The position numbers and the translations under genes are program-made. From Sulfuritalea hydrogenivorans sk43H (GTDB lineage Bacteria; Pseudomonadota; Gammaproteobacteria; Burkholderiales; Rhodocyclaceae), in the NCBI RefSeq assembly GCF_000828635.1, contig NZ_AP012547.1:868001-932000 (forward strand): a DNA stretch of 64,000 bases. The letters run 5' to 3'. The notes below the pieces were generated by a model. The model was not told where the DNA came from, did no database searches, and saw only the letters and a program-made list of their open reading frames with translations. Of this stretch, positions 32,974 through 40,969 are shown one piece after another. Position 1 is the first letter of the stretch; the number at the start of each line of letters is the position of its first letter.

Positions 32974-33346
32974 GCGGCCATTCTAGCGTGCGACGCACGC
33001 ACTCTTGCGACGAAAACCACGGGCACGCCGACTCGGGCCTGCGCCTGTCACAATAAACCTGAGACTTCACTGAAGCTCAGCCCTCTACCTTGTTGTTTAG
33101 CGGATATTTATTTTTTCAGGTTAATAGTGGCAGATCTTCTCGGAGTGCTTGTTTTGTTGGATTATATTGTTCATAAACAATAAGTTATTCTACCTTTGTA
33201 AGGTTTTTACTTACAAAGGTGTTCTATCTAATTCTTACAACAGATTGGTTTTTCCATTGATTTCTTTGTTGTCATGCCCTGTGTGATCATGCATCTGCCG
33301 TGATTCGGGCTCCAATTCGGGTCTGACCGGCGCTCACAAGGAGTGC
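32974..33346 (+). promoter_or_regulatory. AT-rich control region upstream of flhDC
   Basis: A 373-base non-coding stretch. From about 33080 to 33270 it is far richer in A+T than anything else in the window, with T-runs and TATA-like words. It contains an inverted repeat ATTGTT-CATA-AACAAT (33166-33181) and the strong dyad at 33192-33220. Such regions commonly collect regulators of the flagellar master operon (nucleoid proteins, CRP, response regulators). No single promoter stands out. Confidence 0.6.
33192..33220. promoter_or_regulatory. Perfect 11-bp dyad upstream of flhD
   Basis: ACCTTTGTAAG (33192-33202) and CTTACAAAGGT (33210-33220) are perfectly complementary, with loop GTTTTTA. It is 127 bases before the flhD ATG. 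As DNA it could bind a dimeric regulator. As RNA it would be a stable hairpin in the flhDC leader. Confidence 0.6.
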
Positions 33347-33667
33347 ATGATGAAATCGACCGACACCTACAACGACATAAAGGAAGTCAATCTCTCCTAT
33401 CTGATGCTGGCGCAGAATATGGTTCGTTCGGATCGCGAAGCGGCCATTTTCCGTCTGGGCATCAGCGAAGAGATTGCCGATGTGCTTGGGCGCCTCACGC
33501 CGGGCCAGGTTCTGAAAATGGCCAGCTCCGACATGCTGCTGTGCAACTTCCGTTTTGAAGACACCCTGCTGCTCGATCTCCTTGCCAACCACGAGCGCGA
33601 TCGCGGCGTGGGGCATCTGCATGCGGCGATTCTCGCCGCCGGCAGGCCGGTCGCGACGATAGCCTGA
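33347..33667 (+). CDS. flhD: Flagellar master transcriptional activator FlhD
   Basis: A 106-residue FlhD. The family core is clear (IKEVNLSYLMLAQNMVRSDR, REAAIFRLGISEEIADVLGR, TPGQVLKMASS). With FlhC it forms the D4C2 complex that activates class II flagellar promoters together with sigma-70. There are two adjacent ATGs (33347 and 33350), and AAGGAG lies just upstream. flhC follows after 44 bases. Confidence 0.95.
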   Translation: MMKSTDTYNDIKEVNLSYLMLAQNMVRSDREAAIFRLGISEEIADVLGRLTPGQVLKMASSDMLLCNFRFEDTLLLDLLANHERDRGVGHLHAAILAAGRPVATIA

Positions 33668-33711
33668 CAAGGCTGCCATTCGATTCAAGTGTCACGCTGC
33701 GGAGGTTCTCC

Positions 33712-34266
33712 ATGCGCAACAAATCAGTCATCATAGAAGCGAAAGATATTGGCCTGGCGATCGAGTTGATCGAACTGGGTGCCCGCCTGCAATTGCTGGA
33801 GGCCGAGACCAATCTCTCCCGTGAGCGCCTGCTCAAGCTCTACAAGGAGGTTCGTCACGAGTCGCCGCCCAAGGGCATGCTGCCGTTCTCGACCGACTGG
33901 TTCATGACCTGGCAGCCGAACATCCACGCCTCGCTGTTCATGGCCTACTACCGTTTCCTCAAGTCGCATACCAAGCTGACGGGTCTGGAGCTGATCATCA
34001 AGTCGTACCGGATGTACCTTGACCAGATCAAGCGCGGCGGCATGGACACGGTGCTTTCGCTGACGCGGGCGTGGACCATGGTGCGGTTTTTCGATGCCAG
34101 CATGCTGCAGATGGCGACGTGTCGCGAATGCGGCGGCGAATTCGTCGCCCACGCCTACGATCCCACCCGTGGCTATGTTTGCGGCCTGTGCCACATGCCG
34201 GCGCGCGCCGGCAAGACGCGCCGCGCCGCCGAAGCGGCAGCCAGCGCGGCAATTGCCGCGGCTTGA
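33712..34266 (+). CDS. flhC: Flagellar master transcriptional activator FlhC
   Basis: A 184-residue FlhC. The DNA-contacting zinc site uses four cysteines in TCRECGGEF and CGLCHMP, and the N-terminal core (LIELGARLQLLEAETNLSRE) and STDWFMTW segment are typical. The FlhD partner is immediately upstream. The C-terminus ends in an Ala-rich tail. Confidence 0.95.
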   Translation: MRNKSVIIEAKDIGLAIELIELGARLQLLEAETNLSRERLLKLYKEVRHESPPKGMLPFSTDWFMTWQPNIHASLFMAYYRFLKSHTKLTGLELIIKSYRMYLDQIKRGGMDTVLSLTRAWTMVRFFDASMLQMATCRECGGEFVAHAYDPTRGYVCGLCHMPARAGKTRRAAEAAASAAIAAA

Positions 34267-34565
34267 GGTCGGCAGCAGAACCCGCTCTCCACTAGTTCGT
34301 TAGTTATATCCGACGCGCTCCTCCGGCAAGCCGGCAGGGGCGCGTTCCATTTAGCATAGTCTCGACGGGAATTTTTTCGGCGTGGTTTCAGCGCCGACTT
34401 TCGATTCATGTTTCGCCCCGGCATCCTCTGCCAAGGGCCTCGACCTGTGTTGAAACTTGGCTTTGATTGCCGCGAGCCCTCTGTTTGCCGTTATGATTGC
34501 ATTTCAGGCAGGCTCCGAGATAGCATCGTTTCGCAAAAGAACAACAGTTCAGGGTAGGGTCCAAG
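34267..34565 (+). promoter_or_regulatory. flhC-motA intergenic region
   Basis: A 299-base stretch without a convincing gene. After flhC, bases ~34314-34344 can form an imperfect GC-rich hairpin (CGCGCTCCTCCGG...CAGGGGCGCG type) that might end the flhDC transcript. A short partial match to the dispersed repeat core (TCAGCGCCGACTT) is at 34388-34400. The motA promoter should lie in the last 150 bases. GCCGTTAT at 34487-34494 resembles a sigma-28 -10 element but lacks a -35 at the right distance. Confidence 0.45.
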
Positions 34566-35423
34566 ATGTTGCTGATCGTTGGGTACGTGATCATTCTGGT
34601 GGCTTCTCTCGGCACCTACGCAGTCCATGGCAGCCTGGCTGCTTTATGGGTACCGATGGAGTATCTGGCGATCGTCGGCCTGACGATAGGCGGATTCGTC
34701 GCCGGAAATGGCGGCAAGGCAGTCAAGGCGACCCTGAAGGCCTTGCCGACCGTGCTGAAGGGATCGCATCTCAACAAATCGCTGTACATGGACTTGCTGG
34801 CGATGCTCTACGAGATTCTCTCCAAGGTGCGCAAGGAGGGCCTGATGTCGGTCGAGAACGACATCGAGAATCCCGAGGGCAGTGCGATTTTTTCGAAATA
34901 CCCTGGGGTTCAGCATGACCACCATGTCATGGAATTCATCTGCGACTACCTGCGCATGATGGTGGGCGGCAACTTGAATGCCTTTGAAATTGAAAACCTG
35001 ATGGATATCGAAATCGAGACCCATCACCAGGAGGCGCATCTGCCCGCGCACGTGATGTCGAAGGTGGCGGATGCGGTGCCCGCCTTCGGCATCATCGTGG
35101 CCGTGATGGGGGTGGTGAACGTCATGGGCTCGGTCGGCCAGCCGCCGGCGATACTCGGCAAGATGATCGGCGGGGCGCTGGTCGGCACCTTCCTCGGCAT
35201 TCTGATTTCCTACGGCTTCGTGGCGCCGATTGCCAGCCAGCTGGAGCAGAAGTGCGAAGAAGACGGCAAGATATTCCAGGTGATCAAGTCCGTTTTGCTC
35301 GCCAGCATGAATGGCTACGCGCCGCAGGTGGCCGTAGAGTTCGGGCGCAAGGTACTGTACTCCGGCGACCGGCCGTCCTTCCTCGAACTCGAAGAAGACC
35401 TCAAGGCACGCAAGGGCAAGTGA
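34566..35423 (+). CDS. motA: Flagellar motor stator protein MotA
   Basis: A 285-residue inner-membrane stator subunit with four membrane helices. Helices 3 and 4 contain VADAVPAFGIIVAVMGVVNV and GALVGTFLGILISYGFVAPI. The large cytoplasmic loop carries the charged residues that contact FliG. With MotB it forms the proton channel. The size matches E. coli MotA (295). motB follows after 29 bases. Confidence 0.95.
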   Translation: MLLIVGYVIILVASLGTYAVHGSLAALWVPMEYLAIVGLTIGGFVAGNGGKAVKATLKALPTVLKGSHLNKSLYMDLLAMLYEILSKVRKEGLMSVENDIENPEGSAIFSKYPGVQHDHHVMEFICDYLRMMVGGNLNAFEIENLMDIEIETHHQEAHLPAHVMSKVADAVPAFGIIVAVMGVVNVMGSVGQPPAILGKMIGGALVGTFLGILISYGFVAPIASQLEQKCEEDGKIFQVIKSVLLASMNGYAPQVAVEFGRKVLYSGDRPSFLELEEDLKARKGK

Positions 35424-35452
35424 AGGCTGTTTCTTGGCGCGAGTGACCGACA

Positions 35453-36391
35453 ATGAGTGACGATACCCAGCAGCCCATTGTCGTCAAGAAGATCAAGAAG
35501 GGTGGCGGCGCCGCGCACGGCGGCGCATGGAAGATCGCCTACGCCGACTTCGTGACGGCGATGATGGCCTTCTTCCTGCTGATGTGGCTGTTGGGATCCA
35601 CCTCTCAGGGCGACCTCAAGGGCATTGCGGAGTTCTTCCAGAATCCGCTCAAGGTTTCGATGGGCGGTGGCTCCGGCTCGGGTGACTCGTCATCGGTGAT
35701 CACGGGTGGCGGCCGGGATCTGACGTCAACGCACGGCCAGGTAAAAAAGGGCACGATCGAGGCGGAAAAGAAGACCCTCAATCTGCAACGGCTCAAGGCC
35801 GATTACGAGCGGGCTGAAAAGACCCGGCTGGAGACCTTGAAGGGCGAACTCGAGAAATTGATCGAGGCCAGCCCCGCGCTCAGCCAGTTCAAGAACCAGT
35901 TGCTGCTCGATATCACGACCGAGGGCTTGCGCATCCAGATCATGGACGACAAGAATCGGCCCATGTTCGATTCGGCGAGCTCCGATGTGAAGCCCTATAC
36001 CCGGGTCATTCTGCGGGAGATCGGCCTGGCGCTGAACAAGGTCGAGAATCGCATCAGTCTTTCCGGTCACACCGACGCGCAGCCCTATGCGGGTGGCGAT
36101 CGGGGATTCGGCAACTGGGAACTATCCACCAATCGCGCCAACGCTTCCCGTCGCGAGATGGTCGCGGGCGGCATGGATGACGCCAAGATCATGCGCGTGG
36201 TGGGCCTGGCGTCGACCGTGCTGTACGACAAGGTGGATACCTACAATCCGCAAAATCGCCGCATCAACATCATTGTGCTGAACAAGCGGACTGAAGAGGC
36301 CATTCTCGCCGATGGTCGTCAGGAGGATGCGGAGGCCGGGCAGGATGCCAATGCGCCAGGCATCAATGTCCCCGCTGCGACAGGCAGATAA
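35453..36391 (+). CDS. motB: Flagellar motor stator protein MotB
   Basis: A 312-residue protein with one membrane helix (YADFVTAMMAFFLLMWLLG) whose Asp32 is the proton-binding residue. A periplasmic plug/linker and an OmpA-like peptidoglycan-binding domain (ISLSGHTDAQPYAGGDRG, NWELSTNRANASRREMVAGG) follow. The basic N-terminus (VVKKIKKGGG) is typical of MotB. Confidence 0.95.
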   Translation: MSDDTQQPIVVKKIKKGGGAAHGGAWKIAYADFVTAMMAFFLLMWLLGSTSQGDLKGIAEFFQNPLKVSMGGGSGSGDSSSVITGGGRDLTSTHGQVKKGTIEAEKKTLNLQRLKADYERAEKTRLETLKGELEKLIEASPALSQFKNQLLLDITTEGLRIQIMDDKNRPMFDSASSDVKPYTRVILREIGLALNKVENRISLSGHTDAQPYAGGDRGFGNWELSTNRANASRREMVAGGMDDAKIMRVVGLASTVLYDKVDTYNPQNRRINIIVLNKRTEEAILADGRQEDAEAGQDANAPGINVPAATGR

Positions 36392-36413
36392 ACGTGAGTA
36401 GAATCGGGCGTCT

Positions 36414-37634
36414 ATGAATTTCATCAACAAGAATCTCGGGTTCGGGCTGGTCTGGGTCGTCCTCGTCGGTAGCGGTGCATCGCTCGTCTCGGGTTCCGGT
36501 CTCAGCCTGTCGGCATGGGTCGCTCTTCTGCTGACGGGACTTGGCTGGCAGCTCATTTCGGTGCTTTCAGGTAGCGGCGACACAAGTGACGCCGCGGGCC
36601 AGCAGCGCCTGAAAGAGGAAGAGCGGGCGCTTCTGGACGAATTTCGCCACCTGCTGGAGGAGTGCTCGAACCAGTTTTCGCGACAGCTGGACATGGCGCG
36701 CGGCGAGATCGGGCAGGTACTTAACTTGTTGGCCGAGGCCATCGTCAAGCTGACCGACAGCTTCCACAGCATGCACGAACATACCCGTCGTCAGCGCGAC
36801 GTGACGATTTCGGTCACGGCCGGTGGCGACAGCGACAAGAGCGCTCACCAGTTTGACAGTTTCGTCAAGGATACATCCGACGTCATGCAGCAGGTGGTGG
36901 ACAGCATTGTTGGCAACAGCAAGCTGGGCATGGAACTGGTCGAGCTGACCGAGAACATTTCCGCGCGAACGCAGGACGTGCAGTCGATCCTTTCCGAAAT
37001 CGGAGCGATCGCCAAGCAGACCAACCTGCTGGCGCTGAATGCCGCCATCGAGGCGGCACGCGCAGGAGAGGCCGGGAGAGGTTTCGCCGTCGTGGCCGAC
37101 GAGGTGCGCGATCTTTCCGGACGCACCTCGCAGTTCAGCCAGCAGATCAACAAGGTGATCGAGAACATGCAGATCACCGTGAAGCAGACGGAAGTGGCGA
37201 TTCAGCGCATGGCCAGTCAGGATCTCGGTTTTGCCTTCGAGTCGAAGCAGCGGGTCGAGGAGATCGTTGCCACCATGGAAACGCAGAACCAGTCGCGCAT
37301 CGTTGCCCTGGGGCAGCTTGGCGGCATTGCCGACAACGTCGATGAGCAGGTTGGTCGCGCGGTTACCGCTTTGCAGTTCCAGGATATCGTGTCGCAATTG
37401 CTCGGACATGTCGGGCGGCGGGTAGATGCCATTGACGAAACGTCGCGGCATCTGGGCGAGTTGGCGCAGGTTTTGCAGCGTGACGCCGTGAATCTCGATA
37501 CAGCCGACGCCATGCAATCCCTCCAGTCGGAAACCCGCCGCGTTTCGGAGCGGCTGAAGGATTTGGCGCAGATGGCGACAAACAATCCGGTCAGTCAGCA
37601 AGAACTGAATCAGGGCGGGGTCGAACTGTTTTGA
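36414..37634 (+). CDS. Short methyl-accepting chemotaxis protein without ligand domain
   Basis: A 406-residue receptor-like protein. Two close N-terminal hydrophobic segments with only a few residues between them leave no periplasmic sensor. The signalling hairpin tip is present ([20 protein letters not shown], then [20 protein letters not shown]). The region after the tip is unusual for a receptor ([20 protein letters not shown]), a segment also seen in chemotaxis phosphatase-related proteins. The last residues GGVELF resemble the CheD C-terminus (GDIELF) encoded in the same cluster. It sits between motB and cheY, so it may signal from the motor or cytoplasm rather than from a chemical ligand. 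Confidence 0.85.
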   Translation: MNFINKNLGFGLVWVVLVGSGASLVSGSGLSLSAWVALLLTGLGWQLISVLSGSGDTSDAAGQQRLKEEERALLDEFRHLLEECSNQFSRQLDMARGEIGQVLNLLAEAIVKLTDSFHSMHEHTRRQRDVTISVTAGGDSDKSAHQFDSFVKDTSDVMQQVVDSIVGNSKLGMELVELTENISARTQDVQSILSEIGAIAKQTNLLALNAAIEAARAGEAGRGFAVVADEVRDLSGRTSQFSQQINKVIENMQITVKQTEVAIQRMASQDLGFAFESKQRVEEIVATMETQNQSRIVALGQLGGIADNVDEQVGRAVTALQFQDIVSQLLGHVGRRVDAIDETSRHLGELAQVLQRDAVNLDTADAMQSLQSETRRVSERLKDLAQMATNNPVSQQELNQGGVELF

Positions 37635-37684
37635 TTTAAACTACCTGAGTTAAGCTTCGCCTCGTTCCTTGATGGAGTTCCCTT

Positions 37685-38050
37685 ATGCCAAAAACCATTC
37701 TTGCCGTCGATGATTCCGCCTCCATTCGCCAGATGGTCGCCTTTACCCTGAAGAGCTCCGGCTATGAAGTGGTCGAAGCGGTCGATGGCATGGATGGGCT
37801 GGAAAAGGCCAAGTCGAAGAGCTTCAACCTGATTCTCACCGACCAGAACATGCCGCGCATGGACGGACTGACGCTGGTCAAGAACCTGCGTGCGCTGGCG
37901 CAATACTCGACCACGCCGATCCTGATGCTGACCACCGAATCGTCCGATGCGATGAAGGCGCAGGGCAAGGCTTCGGGAGCAACAGGCTGGCTGGTAAAAC
38001 CCTTCGATCCGCAAAAGCTGATCGAAGTGGTGAAAAAGGTCATCGGCTAA
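37685..38050 (+). CDS. cheY: Chemotaxis response regulator CheY
   Basis: A 121-residue single REC domain. The acidic pocket DDSA, the phospho-acceptor Asp in LTDQNMPRMDG, the switch Thr in LMLTTES and the Lys in WLVKPFDP are all present. Phosphorylated CheY binds the flagellar switch. It lies immediately before cheA. A second CheY is encoded at 50894. Confidence 0.93.
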   Translation: MPKTILAVDDSASIRQMVAFTLKSSGYEVVEAVDGMDGLEKAKSKSFNLILTDQNMPRMDGLTLVKNLRALAQYSTTPILMLTTESSDAMKAQGKASGATGWLVKPFDPQKLIEVVKKVIG

Positions 38051-38079
38051 AAACAAACAGACCATGACCGGGAGGCAGC

Positions 38080-40389
38080 ATGTCCATTGACATGAGCCAG
38101 TTCTATCAGGTGTTCTTCGAGGAAGCTCAGGAACATCTGAACAGCATGGAATCCTTGCTGCTGGAACTGGATATCAGCGATCCTGATGCAGAGCAGCTCA
38201 ATGCGATCTTTCGCGCTGCACATTCGATCAAGGGGTCGGCCGGCACGTTCGGGTTTACCGATCTGGCCGAAGTCACCCATGTCCTCGAGAACCTCCTCGA
38301 TCGCATCCGCAAGGGCGAGCTGGCCTTGCGTCCGGAGATGATCGATGCATTCCTGGATGCCGGCGATGTCCTGAAAGACCTGTTGGCCGCGCACCGTGGC
38401 GATGGCGTGGCGGATCATTCGCAGGTTGAAGCGATGTGCAAGCGACTTTCCGAGCTGACGGTGAGCACTGCCACGACGGTCCAGGCTCCGGCACCGGCCT
38501 CGGCGGTGGTCACGGAAGTCGCCGGCCAGACGTCGCCCGGCGATCTCGATGTCAGTTTCGTGCTGGACATGGATGCAGCGGAAGCGGCGAACGCGGTCGA
38601 AAATCTGGTCGCGGAGCTGGGTCAGCGTTGGACCGTTGAAGTGGTCGAGCGGGCAAGCGCCGCGGACGATCCGTGGCGCTTGCGTCTTGCCGCGGAGGCC
38701 GATCCGGAAATCGTGCGCGGCATGCTCGAATTTGTTGCGCGCAGCGACAGCATTCGCATCGGGCCGGCCGGTTCCATGGGAAGCATCGCGGATGGCAGCG
38801 ACGGCGCCTACGGTTTCTTTGATGACGACGCAGCGGTTGTCACGAAGGCTGCAACGGATGATTCATGGGGGCTCTTCGGCGACGAGCCCGAGCTTGCGCC
38901 AGCAGGGACGCAGGCGACAGCGGCTGCAGCCGATGATTCCTACGGACTTTTTACGGACTTTCCTGCCCCGGCAGTGGCTGCCGCCGTGTCGCCAGCGCCG
39001 TCCCTGGATACCGCCCCCGGCTCCGCCGGAGGCATAACTCTTGCCGCTGCGGCGGGAAGCGAAGGCGAAGGCTTTGGTTTCTTCGTCGACGTGCCGGCCG
39101 CTCCAGTGAACGCAACGCCGGTCGCGGCTACGCCCAAGCCTGAAGCTCCGACGCCGCCGGATAAGCCGGGAACCGCCAAGCGCCCTGCGCCGAAGCCTGC
39201 CGCCGGCGGCGAAACCTCGATCCGCGTCGATGTGGACAAGGTCGATCAGTTGATCAACCTGATCGGCGAACTGGTGATTACCCAGGCCATGCTGGCGCAG
39301 TCCGCCTCGACGCTCGATCCGGTCGAGTTCGAGCGCCTGCACAACGGGCTGGCCCAGCTGGAGCGCAACACGCGGGACATGCAGGAATCCGTCATGTCGA
39401 TTCGCATGATGCCGATCTCGGTGGTGTTCTCGCGCTTCCCGCGCGTGGTGCGCGATCTCGCCCAGAAGCTGGGCAAGCAGATCGAGCTCAAGACCACCGG
39501 TGAAGGCACGGAACTCGACAAGAGCCTGATCGAGCGCATCAGCGATCCCTTGACCCATCTGGTGCGCAACAGCCTCGATCACGGCGTTGAAATGCCGGCG
39601 GACCGTGTCGCCAAGGGCAAGTCGCCCGTCGGCACGATCACGCTCAAGGCCTATCACCAAAGCGGCAATATCGTCATCGAAGTGGGTGACGACGGCGCCG
39701 GGCTGAATCGCGAGAAGATTCTTGCCAAGGCTCGGGAAAAGGGCCTGCCGGCGCATGACCAGATGACCGACAATGAGGTCTGGCTGCTGATTTTCGAGCC
39801 CGGCTTCTCCACCGCGGATCAGGTGACCGAGGTTTCCGGGCGCGGCGTCGGCATGGATGTGGTCAAGCGCAACATCACTGCCATGGGCGGCCGGGTCGAG
39901 ATCGAATCGATGACCGGCATCGGCACCCGCATGACCGTGCGTCTGCCACTGACGCTGGCGATCCTCGATGGCATGTCGGTCGCCGCCGGCAAGGAAACCT
40001 ACATCATTCCGCTCGGCTATGTCATCGAATCGCTGCAGGCGGATCGCAGCATGATCAAGAGCGTGTCCGGTGTCGAGCGCCTGATCCAGGTCCGCGGCGA
40101 GTATCTGCCGGTGGTGGCCTTGTACGAGATTTTCAGGATTCCCGGTACCGTCACGCAACTTGACAAGGGCATCATGGTGGTGCTTGAAGCGGATGGCGTG
40201 AAAGCGGCGCTGTTCATCGATGCTTTGGTGGGGCAGCATCAGGTGGTGATCAAGAGTCTGGAATCCAATTACCGCAAAGTTCCCGGCGTGTCCGGCGCGA
40301 CGATCATGGGCGATGGCCATGTCGCCCTGATTCTGGATGTGGGGGCCCTTGTGCATATGGCGAAGAGTGCCCTGCCCGCCGCTGCCTGA
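38080..40389 (+). CDS. cheA: Chemotaxis histidine kinase CheA (first copy)
   Basis: A 769-residue kinase. The HPt domain has His48 in AAHSIKGSAGTFG; residues ~150-225 form an alpha/beta segment that may stand in for P2. A long Ala/Pro linker (about 230-385) follows, then dimerisation, the ATP-binding HATPase (NSLDHGVEMP, GDDGAGL, GRGVGMDVV) and a CheW-like P5 domain. The linker holds four copies of a [YWF]G[LF]F motif near residues 244, 263, 288 and 332, and a degenerate copy of the dispersed repeat at 38980-39006. It phosphorylates CheY and CheB. Confidence 0.95.
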   Translation: MSIDMSQFYQVFFEEAQEHLNSMESLLLELDISDPDAEQLNAIFRAAHSIKGSAGTFGFTDLAEVTHVLENLLDRIRKGELALRPEMIDAFLDAGDVLKDLLAAHRGDGVADHSQVEAMCKRLSELTVSTATTVQAPAPASAVVTEVAGQTSPGDLDVSFVLDMDAAEAANAVENLVAELGQRWTVEVVERASAADDPWRLRLAAEADPEIVRGMLEFVARSDSIRIGPAGSMGSIADGSDGAYGFFDDDAAVVTKAATDDSWGLFGDEPELAPAGTQATAAAADDSYGLFTDFPAPAVAAAVSPAPSLDTAPGSAGGITLAAAAGSEGEGFGFFVDVPAAPVNATPVAATPKPEAPTPPDKPGTAKRPAPKPAAGGETSIRVDVDKVDQLINLIGELVITQAMLAQSASTLDPVEFERLHNGLAQLERNTRDMQESVMSIRMMPISVVFSRFPRVVRDLAQKLGKQIELKTTGEGTELDKSLIERISDPLTHLVRNSLDHGVEMPADRVAKGKSPVGTITLKAYHQSGNIVIEVGDDGAGLNREKILAKAREKGLPAHDQMTDNEVWLLIFEPGFSTADQVTEVSGRGVGMDVVKRNITAMGGRVEIESMTGIGTRMTVRLPLTLAILDGMSVAAGKETYIIPLGYVIESLQADRSMIKSVSGVERLIQVRGEYLPVVALYEIFRIPGTVTQLDKGIMVVLEADGVKAALFIDALVGQHQVVIKSLESNYRKVPGVSGATIMGDGHVALILDVGALVHMAKSALPAAA
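38980..39006 (-). repeat. Degenerate dispersed-repeat copy in the cheA linker
   Basis: It matches the 27-base repeat at about 21 positions, including an unbroken CGCCAGCGCCG. In cheA it encodes AVSPAPSL between two of the [YWF]G[LF]F motifs. On its own it would not be convincing; it is listed because of the better copies elsewhere. Confidence 0.4.
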
Positions 40390-40422
40390 GAACCACTTGG
40401 CGAACAAGGAAGCGAGGAGCGA

Positions 40423-40938
40423 ATGATGGTTCAGGAACAACATGCAACCAAGGGCAAGGCTGCCGGCGACGAGGGTGGCCACGCCCAGGAATACCTGACC
40501 TACACCCTGGGGCCGGAGGAGTATGCGATCGACATCCTCAAGGTCCAGGAGATACGCGGCTACGAGCCGCCCACCACCATCGCCAATGCACCCGATTTTC
40601 TCAAGGGTGTGATCAACCTGCGCGGCACGATAGTGCCGATCGTCGATCTGCGCATCAAGTTCAATGTCGGCAAGGCCGACTACACGCCGTTTACGGTGGT
40701 GATCATTCTCAACATCGGCTCGCGCGTGGTCGGCATCGTGGTCGATAGCGTGTCCGATGTCACCATGCTGCGCCAGGAGCAGATCCGCCCCGCGCCGGAA
40801 TTTGCGGCGACGGTCGATACCAAGTACATCAATGGACTATGCACCCTCGATGAGCGCATGCTCATCGTGGTCGACATCGAACGCCTGATGCTGTCGAGCG
40901 AGATGGCACTGGTCGACGCCGCCCAGCACGCACAATAA
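40423..40938 (+). CDS. cheW: Chemotaxis coupling protein CheW
   Basis: A 171-residue CheW that links receptors to CheA. The SH3-like double barrel segments are [38 protein letters not shown] and [18 protein letters not shown]. The first ~20 residues are a polar extension. It is placed between cheA and a receptor, as in many beta- and gammaproteobacteria. Confidence 0.95.
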   Translation: MMVQEQHATKGKAAGDEGGHAQEYLTYTLGPEEYAIDILKVQEIRGYEPPTTIANAPDFLKGVINLRGTIVPIVDLRIKFNVGKADYTPFTVVIILNIGSRVVGIVVDSVSDVTMLRQEQIRPAPEFAATVDTKYINGLCTLDERMLIVVDIERLMLSSEMALVDAAQHAQ

Positions 40939-40969
40939 ACAAGCCAGCACCCAGCAAGGAGCACCTAGG

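Noticed and set aside
34487-34494. GCCGTTAT before motA as a sigma-28 -10 element.
   Set aside because: No TAAA-type -35 element at 11 bases upstream.
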